DNA from: Mixia osmundae IAM 14324 | Lineage: Eukaryota; Basidiomycota; Mixiomycetes; Mixiales; Mixiaceae | DNA length: 64,000 bases | Direction of reading: 5' to 3' | NCBI RefSeq assembly: GCF_000708205.1 | Contig: NW_014575558.1 | Location: 372,001 to 436,000 of the forward strand | Shown here: one piece after another, positions 56,919 through 64,000 of the stretch | How positions within the stretch are numbered: position 1 is the first letter of the stretch | Layout: each line of letters opens with the position of its first letter | Notes under the pieces: generated by a model | Database searches by the model: none | What the model saw: the letters and a program-made list of their open reading frames with translations, nothing else | What the model was told of the DNA's origin: nothing | Made by a program: the position numbers and the translations under genes

Positions 56919-58025
56919 TTGAGGCCTGCTTCTGAGGTGTTCCCTTAATCGTAGCTAATTGCAAATCCAAGCTCAGCGCAATCGCGAGGACGCTCACGTG
57001 GCTCGAAGCCTGCAGACTATTACGAGCGACCACTCGCCGACGATCTCTTGCCCAGCCGGTTCAGCGCCTCACTCGCGTCCATTTAGCCCTCGACAGCATC
57101 ATCTTACAACACGACGCATCTCAAAGATCGGATGGCCAACATTGCTCAGGCTGCTTCACGAATGCCGCTTGGTCTCATACAATGCATCAGCACGTCAGCC
57201 ATCCCTGTGAAGGCAGTGATACTTGAAGACAGTGACAGTCACGAATCAAGCAAACGGGGATTGGTCGTGCATCCTTGACCGCAAGAAGACCTCGCGCCAG
57301 CATGCACTACGCTCAGCAGCAGATCTTGTCGCCGAGACCATAGTGCGACGCTCGTGCAATCGCGACGGCACGTGCAACTCGGAGCTGTGAAGAAGAGGAC
57401 TTCTGACGCTCCGAGCGAGTAGCAGGCAGCGAGATGCTCATCCTGCTTGCAGGTCTTGATTCTCTTCTCCTTTGTCAGTCTAGTTGGCTTGAGCTGCTGA
57501 TATGCTAGCAGTGCTCCTTCCAATTCCTTGTAGCCTTGCCGCTATGCAGTGTATACTTGCACTCCTCACTCTGTCCCGCAGGCTCACTCACTGAAGGTTT
57601 GCTTGGCTCGGTCTGATCTCGGCTGCTCTGCCCTCGTCGGTACACTCGGCCCGTGATGATGATTCATGAGGGCGTCCTCTGTGCAACACTTGCTCGCCGG
57701 TAACGGTAGTCTGAGTCATCCGCAAAATGACGAGATCGTGCTTTTCGAAACTATCTGAGAATTAACGAGAAGGTGGTGTGGAAGTATTGATTCTGCCACG
57801 TCGCAAGGGTGCATGCTCTCACAGAAGCGAGTGAGTACATCAAATGTGTATGCCCGCTCGAAAGTGGGTTTGTGAGGGAGCGCGTACAGCTAGTTTGAGG
57901 GGCTGGGCTGACGGTTGGTGCCAGTGACGTTCGTCTGGGCTTGTGCATTCTGGAGACGCAATGGCTCACGATCCCTTGCTTCTATACGAGATTATAGTAC
58001 ATACAAACGCCTGGCGTCCCAAAAT
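56919..58025. other. Long intergenic region upstream of the kinase
   Basis: About 1.1 kb, the longest gap in the window. Frames on both strands are short, cysteine-rich or low-complexity, and none resembles a protein family. It probably contains the kinase promoter and the 5' flank of the tRNA gene. I see nothing else. Confidence 0.4.
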
Positions 58026-58112
58026 GCCTGTTTGGCTCAGTGGTAGTAGCGTCACGCTTGTATCGCACCTGCGACCACGTGACGGTCACTGGTTCGATCC
58101 CAGTAACAGGCA
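58026..58112 (+). tRNA. tRNA-Thr(UGU) with a short intron
   Basis: The acceptor stem pairs GCCTGTT (58026-58032) with AACAGGC (58105-58111), followed by discriminator A. D-arm GGCTCAGTGGTAGTAGC; T-arm ACTGG-TTCGATC-CCAGT. The anticodon stem is TCACG/CGTGA with loop C-T-TGT-A. The anticodon TGT reads ACA (Thr). About 14 nt after the base 3' of the anticodon (TCGCACCTGCGACC) form the intron at the canonical position. CCA is not encoded. I worked this out by hand-folding. Confidence 0.9.
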
Positions 58113-58929
58113 ATCTTCTTACTGCGCCGCGAGGCACGTCTTTTTGCTGTTCCTTCTGGCAGTCCACGCAACCGTGCTCGTTGTGCATCACTTTGCATCG
58201 AGTTGAGCGTGCTTAGTCACGCACGTGATCATATTTTTCGCGTGTGCAATAACATCAACTGATTTTTGGCAGCTTATTGGCCTACACTGCTGTTTCGTTC
58301 GCGACCAACTCGACTCGACCCAAGATCGCACGTTTGGCAGCTCGACATGGCCGTTCGGATATCTTGCAGAGACGTCGACGAAGGCGCAGCCCAGAGACGT
58401 GATTCGCTATCCGTCGAGGACGGGAACAACTCCGCTCGAGGCTGATGCAGCGAATGAGGAGCTCGTCGATGACTTGGTGACCTGCTGCGATGCTTGCAGC
58501 CGTCCCTGGGAGTCACCCTCATCGTCTATGATGGAGATCAGGCTCGACAAGAAGACGACAGCCGCATTCGACTCTCTGCCTTGCTCGACGATGACGTGAG
58601 GCCCTAGACCGGTCTGGCAAGTCGGTCCGCCATGGGGTGAACCATCTTCACGCCTGGAGTGACAAGCAGCGAGAGAGAGGTCGATTGCCCGTCACAGGCT
58701 GGAACTGCGATGGAGCTCATCGCTATCGCTTGGAGGCTCTCTTACTCGTCGTGGAACAGAATGCGGTCGGCAAGCAAGACGACATTCACGATCAGATCTC
58801 TGCTAGACCTGAGGACCGACGGACCTTGGAGGCCAAAACTTGCAACCTGGTCTAGGAACAGGGCACCCCGTCCGAGGTGATGCAGCCTGTGATGCAGCCT
58901 GCGAGCTAGTGACAGCAGTCTAAATGCAT
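58113..58929. other. Intergenic region between the tRNA and a module gene
   Basis: About 800 bp. A forward frame (58225-58599) and a reverse frame (58274-58522) overlap each other, and neither has recognisable domains, signal peptides or module cysteines. Part of it may be 3' sequence of the reverse-strand gene that ends near 58930. Confidence 0.35.
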
Positions 58930-60391
58930 CTAGTTCATTCTGAACAAGTGCACGAGTAGATCTGCGAAGCTAAGCCACTTGTCCTTGAATGAAGAAGTCT
59001 GCAAACTCAGGCTGATCGCCTTGGCACTGCACAAGAGGACTCGGTCTGCTTTCGAATACTCAGCACCGGTGAAATGTGTATTGCTCTGGCTCACCTTCCG
59101 ATGTCCGAGAGATAGCAAGAAGTGATCGGATCGCGCTGCGAGTCTATAGCCTCTGCAGCAGTCATGCAGCGCAGCTCGTATGGATAGTCGTCGCTATCAA
59201 ATTCTGCGGTCTGCGCAAAGACATCGTATTCGGCTGAGAACTTGAGCCAAGCCGTGCAACTACCCAAGCACGTCAGCGGATCGGTCGATGCTGTCTAACG
59301 ACTCGCCATTTTTGCCATTCGTCGCGCAGGGATGTCATAGTGTCGAATGGCAAGCGCAGCTCAATGGAAAGCTTTGTCATACTGTCGGTGCTGCCCGAAA
59401 GGGATGCAAGTTGGATGGACTCGCCATTTGGCTCGAGCTGAGTCTTGTATGCGTGAGCTCTCAGGCTTCCGCCTCCTGCGCACGCTTACGATCTCTTGTT
59501 GCCAGCCGTCTGACCCGAGCCGATTGTAGATCAATATGTTTGCAGGCTGTAGTGAATCTGACAAGAAGCCGACATGGGCGATATCGGGATGATGAGGCGT
59601 TGGGCACTTTGTAAAGCATGTCGCTAAATGTACACGAGTGAGCCATGCAACTCCTCGATATCTCCTAGCGACTCACGAACTATGCGAAGCGTAAGAGCGG
59701 AAACATCGCCGTTCTGGGACCATTGCATGCGTGTACGCGATGAGCATTCAGTGGCATCTATATCAGCCTCATCAGGGTCTGCTACTTGCTGCGCTGTAGT
59801 AGCCTGACCCTGGGGATAGCCAAGAGCACGCATATCGCAGTTTCTTTGCGCATGCGACTCCGAGTGCTCGCCGCAATACATGCGAGCGCTTGACTTGCCC
59901 AATTGGATAATGGTTTTCGACTCGACATTGACGAAAAACAGGCCCACAAGGTAGACGGTGCAGCTATGCTGGCAGTGAGCTAGCGCAGGCAATGACGGTA
60001 CCCTGCTTGCCATCTAGCCCAGGGCGTCGGCAAAGCGGGTTTAAACGAGGCACGAAAGATGATGCCTCCTTCAGTGGTCTCGATTGTCTGAATCCTACCG
60101 ACGGATGTGCGACTCGGCTGACGACCTCTTAGCCGGTGTCTGAGAAGCGCTTTCTTTGCACACCTTCAAGATCCAGTGTTCCTCGTCTTGCCGCAAGGAA
60201 GTGACGACAAACGAAGCAGACATCTCTGAACCATCTGCGAAATCGACAGGTTGAAGATTCCGGTCTGCTTTGCATTGTCCGGTCCCATGAAGCTGCACGG
60301 TATAGGCTTGTGGACGGCTCAAGGTTCCGAGAGCACTTTGGTCGGACAAGAAGCTGGACAGGCAAACAAGAAGGAGGGTGATGCTTCGCAT
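58930..60391 (-). CDS. Secreted cysteine-module protein, 3' part unresolved
   Basis: Signal peptide MRSITLLLVCLSSFLSDQSA. First strand A-Y-T-V-Q-L-H-G-T-G-Q-C. An intron (AAG/GTGTGC to TTCAG) joins to T-I-E-T-T-E-G-G-I-I-F, which matches T-I-E-T-T-S-T-G-A-V-I in the member at 42.8 kb. A strand F-F-V-N-V-E-S-K-T-I-I-Q-L-G, then A-R-M-Y-C, C-D-M and L-G-Y-P-Q-G follow. After this the head D-A-T-E-C starts a second module whose exons (59564 to 58930) I could not order; pieces include I-L-I-Y-N and V-L-L-C. The stop is either 58970 or 58930. Function is unknown. Confidence 0.55.
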
Positions 60392-60536
60392 CGCAGACGC
60401 GCGAATGCAAAGGAATTTTCGCGTCTTGTCATCTGATCCTCATGCCTGTGTTCATCAAAATCCTGGCTCGCTCAGGATCCGCATGCTGCTTTCCACCCAG
60501 CTTAGAGGTGCTTTGTATGGGTCACAACATTATGCA

Positions 60537-61835
60537 TTATACAAGTGTGGCTTCAGTTGGCTTCGTATTCGAATCAGTTTTGGCAGGCGATGGTAGCGGT
60601 TCATCGCGCTCATGCTCTTCCTCGTCATCGAAGAGACTTGTGGTCTCTTCTGCTGAGCTTGACCAAGCAGTATAATTGCTTGCTGCCGGACCGGATGCTG
60701 ACCAGCCGGCTGAGCGAGAGGGAGCTTTCCAGCCTTCCCCATTCCGCAGCCTCTGGAATCCAGACATGATGAGGTCGATGCCGGTCAACAGCCCGATCAG
60801 CGCAATGTCCTGCACAAGCTGATTACTCAGATACGATGTCGGTAGTCGGAAAGGCAGCATACCTTGACGTAGTTGATACCGTCGATAAGCGAAGGCACGA
60901 TCTCTCGTACGGCGAATCCATCTGAGCGATGCAAGACGAGCCGATTGTAAGCGAACGCGACACCGATCGCCAGAGGGATTGATATGACGATTCTGCAATC
61001 ATGAAGGCATCAGCGGACTGGACTGACCAAGTCTTGAGCGGGCACGGACACGGTGAGTAAAATGCCAATGGCACCAAAAAAGCCTCGAGGTGGCCTCGTC
61101 GGGCAAGCGAACCTCGTCCGCCAGATGACTGTCCGGCAAGGAACCTGCTAATAAGCCAAAAGAACAAGTTTATTGTGCGCCTCAGCTGACAGAAATATGA
61201 GCAGCCGTTGGCGATGCTGACGAGCTTTGGCGCGCCGGTGTCATACTCGCCAGGATCACATACGAGTGAGATGGAGCTGCTCATCAGGCCGCCAGCAGGA
61301 CATTCTGATCCTCCTGTATATTCGAGAACGAGCAGACCCTTGTCCAGGGAGACTGGCGTAGTATTGTATCGACCCAAGGAGATGCCCGTCTTGCCTCCGT
61401 ATCGATATGCGCCGATACTCGCAGAATCGCCGAGGGAGATGGTCTCTGTCAGCAAGCGGTGACAGATGTTCAGCTTGATGTCGCCGTCCCTGTTGTCTGC
61501 TGCGTCGCCTGGAAAAGGCACGGCGTAGTCCGTCCCTGGTAAGCATGGCAATGAGCGCGTTCCTCTTCATTCGCTGACAGAGCGCCTGCCTGTCTTGCGT
61601 TCGAGCTGTCGTAGATCGTAGTACGTATTCGTCGCAGAGTCAGTGAGGGTACATGCTTCATCCTGCCAGGCTGCGCCTCAGCGTTCCGTTAAGTCCCACG
61701 TACAAAGCTCGAGCAGACCTGCAAAGCACGAGTGTCAGCGTCTGTCGGATCCACGACAGAGTCTTGGCTGACCTCTTTCGCTATCGACGAAGCTGTCAGG
61801 AGGGCGAGCCATATGCTCGGCCACCTGAGAATCAT
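60537..61835 (-). CDS. MRH-domain membrane protein (mannose-6-phosphate-receptor-like)
   Basis: Signal peptide MILRWPSIWLALLTASS. Lumenal domain with the mannose-6-phosphate receptor homology pattern: A-C-T-L-T-D, Y-Y-D-L, Y-A-V-P-F-P-G-D-A-A-D-N-R-D-G-D, L-E-Y-T-G-G-S-E-C-P, S-I-S-L-V-C-D, and N-G-C-S-Y-F. A hydrophobic segment (V-I-S-I-P-L-A-I-G-V-A-F) follows, and then an exon with a second one (I-A-L-I-G-L-L-T-G-I). The tail is acidic and cytosolic. It resembles yeast MRL1 / ATG27-type cargo receptors of the late secretory pathway; which of these it is cannot be decided. It is divergent from the complex I gene by 100 bp. Confidence 0.8.
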
Positions 61836-61935
61836 CGGCCGCTGCTGTCTCGCACGAGGAAATGACGCGTGGCAATCGACTTGATGATCACTCCCTCGTT
61901 CGTTGTCCGCTGAGACTGCCCTGAGACGGACAAGG

Positions 61936-63928
61936 ATGGTCATTGCGACGATGAGAGCAAGCGCAAGACTACCGAGGAGTCTCTCCGTGCCGTCTGTTCG
62001 GCCAGGATGCGCTCGATCGACCGCCGCACGTCTCGCTGTGGCTCAATCGAGTTCGAGGAGATCTCTGGCCACTGAGGCAGAAGCGAGCTATCCGAGCCCG
62101 GGGCCCATCGCAAGAGCCAACACGGTCGAAGAGCTACACTCACACTCGCCTCAGGACATCCTGGCCTCTGTCAGTCTGGTCATTCTGGCTCGAGGTCGTT
62201 CGCTCATGCGCGATGGCGATGGCAGGGCGAGGGAGCAAGGAACAGATCGCTCAGACACTTTACAGTCAACTTTGGGTGCGCACACAAGGGATCCGGCTGC
62301 GAACAGCCCAGCTGACCTTCAGATGAGCGTAGACCTCAACATCCCGCAGCTCATGGCGTCTTGCGACTGATCCTTGAGCTCAATGGCGAGGAGATCCTGC
62401 GCGCCGATCCGCATGTCGGCCTGCTACACAGGTTCGTCGATGCAAGTCCATCACGAGACAGTATGCTCACACGCTGTCCGCAGAGGAACGGAAAAGCTGA
62501 TCGAGTATAAGACCTACACCCAAGCCTTGCCATGTCGGTTCTACCTTATCGCTCAAAGATATTGACTCACAACGAGGACAGATTTCGATCGCCTCGACTA
62601 CGTATCGATGATGACCAATGAGTATGTTCGTCTCTCTTCCATGCCCCGCTCGAGCTTATAGACGGTAGACTGTGCTACTCCCGCGCGGTCGAGAAGTTGC
62701 TCAACATTGAGGTCCCGGAACGAGCAAAGTGGATCCGTACCCTCTTTGGCGAGATTACTCGAGTGGTCAGCAACCTTTCATCTTTACTCGTGGCTAGACT
62801 GAAAGGGTGCATGTGGCGTGACAGCTCAACCATCTCGTGCGTACCACATGTAGCACGTCTTGTGCAATCTGACTCTGGCGAGCAGATGGCGGTGCTGACC
62901 CACGCAATGGACGTTGGTGCATTGACACCCTTCCTCTGGGGCTTCGAAGAGCGCGAGAAGCTTATGGAGTATGTCGCTTCACACACCGCACTCTGCTTTT
63001 GCTGACGGGGCTACAGGTTCTACGAACGCGTATCCGGCGCACGACTTCACGCGGCCTATGTGAGACCTGGCGGTGTTGCTTTCGATCTTCCACATGGCCT
63101 GCTGGATGACATCTTCAAGTGGGCAACTGCCTTTTCCAACCGAGTCGACGAATTCGAGGAGGTTTTGACTGAGAACCGTATCTGGAAAGCGCGAACAGTA
63201 GGCATCGGCCGAGTAACGGCAGAGGAGGCGCTCGCATATGGCTTCACGGGTGTCATGCTCAGAGGATCCGGCATTCCCTGGGACATCAGGCAAGGAGCAC
63301 CAGACCAAATCGGACGAAGCTCACAGAGTGGTCAACAGGAAATCGCAACCTTATGACGCTTACGACCAAGTCGAATTCGATGTCCCCGTCGGACGCAACG
63401 GCGATTGCTACGATCGCTATCTGTGCCGTATCGAGGAGTTCAGACAGTCACTCAGAATCATCTCGCAATGCCTGCAAAAGATGCCACCCGGTCAGATCAA
63501 GGTCGACGATCACAAGCTCGTCGCACCGCCTCGCGCAGTCATGAAGCAGTCCATGGAGGCTACGATCCACCACTTCAAGCTTTTCAGCGAGGGTTACTCT
63601 GTTCCACCTGGTGAGACTTACTCGGCGATCGAAGCACCAAAGGGAGAAATGGGCGTCTTCCTCGTCAGCGATGGCTCCAACAGGTCCGTCCCTGAGCTTG
63701 CCACAAATGATATGCTATACTCATTCGAACGACAGACCGTACCGCTGCAAGATCAGAGCGCCCGGATTCGCTCACTTGCAAGGCTCAGACTTTATGTCGC
63801 GACATCACTTCTTGCCCGATATGGTAGCCATTATCGGTACCATGGATCTGGTCTTCGGCGAAGTAGAGTACGTCACAGGCGCTCTGATCACTATCGTCCT
63901 GAGCTTACACTCTCCTGACAGTCGTTGA
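61936..63928 (+). CDS. NADH-ubiquinone oxidoreductase 49-kDa subunit
   Basis: Core quinone-site subunit of complex I (NDUFS2/NUO49/NuoD). From the ATG at 61936 (or 61951) the N-terminus is an Arg/Ser/Ala presequence. Motifs in order: [72 protein letters not shown] and G-D-C-Y-D-R-Y. The last intron restores the usual end G-E-V-D-R (GA/GTACGT to CAG/T-CGT-TGA). All traced introns are GT-AG. It has the normal length of about 470 residues. Confidence 0.94.
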
Positions 63929-64000
63929 GCACTGTAGACTTGCATGCACCGTCGCTGTTGAGATATATCTCGCTGCACTGGGCAGAGCCCGAGTGATCGA

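Noticed and set aside
57239-57523. A reverse-strand cysteine-rich protein in the long gap
   Set aside because: No signal peptide, no module spacing and no intron logic; it is most likely chance.
1-64000. Transposons, LTR elements, CRISPR arrays, rRNA, telomere repeats
   Set aside because: I saw no long terminal repeats, integrase, reverse transcriptase or transposase motifs, no regularly spaced repeats and no telomere-like tracts.

Overview
The window is a compact, gene-dense nuclear segment from a fungus, most likely a basidiomycete. Introns are numerous and short (mostly 45-60 nt), genes are often separated by 15-150 bp, and the gene set fits: a PIL1-type eisosome protein, an ERF2-type DHHC enzyme, a basidiomycete-style seven-helix membrane protein (DUF6534-like), a Zn2Cys6 factor, a MAU2 cohesin loader and an intron-containing tRNA-Thr. 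I cannot place it to genus from sequence alone.

Two kinds of gene alternate. The first is ordinary conserved genes: PEHE-domain protein, QCR2, ERF2-like palmitoyltransferase, Zn2Cys6 factor, PIL1/LSP1, MAU2/SCC4, methylmalonate-semialdehyde dehydrogenase, ferric reductase, DUF6534-like protein, MFS sugar transporter, importin-9/KAP114, MAS2 (alpha-MPP), trimethyllysine dioxygenase, a secreted agmatinase-like ureohydrolase, mitochondrial phosphate carrier, mS38/COX24, a CaMKK/SNF1-kinase-kinase-like kinase, an MRH-domain membrane protein and the 49-kDa subunit of complex I. Seven or so of these products act in mitochondria.

The second is a family I do not recognise. At least twelve genes (about 0.8-2.6, 6.7-8.3, 14.8-15.6, 20.2-25.7, 41.4-47.0 and 58.9-60.4 kb) encode secreted proteins built from one or two copies of a module with a fixed cysteine layout: an early Y-x-V-x-F strand ending in Cys, a W-x(2)-CC site, a strand ending L-x-C, a further Cys, a P-K-G-like turn, then a short T-x-C tail strand. 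The tail is preceded by a phase-1 intron in every copy I could trace, both in single-module genes and at both module ends of two-module genes. Several members lie in divergent pairs 77-123 bp apart, and two are a tandem duplicate. This is my candidate for the undescribed system: an expanded, modular, secreted cysteine-rich family, possibly cell-surface or host-interaction proteins (function is inference).

A second unusual signal runs through both gene sets: many introns begin with GC instead of GT (GCAAGY, GCGAGY, GCAGGT, GCATGT). I found thirteen where only a GC-AG intron restores the frame and the conserved protein. In the genes I could trace completely this is roughly one intron in eight, far above the about 1% usual in fungi.

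Exon boundaries were worked out by hand from reading frame and homology. Some are certain (phases close exactly); others are marked as approximate.
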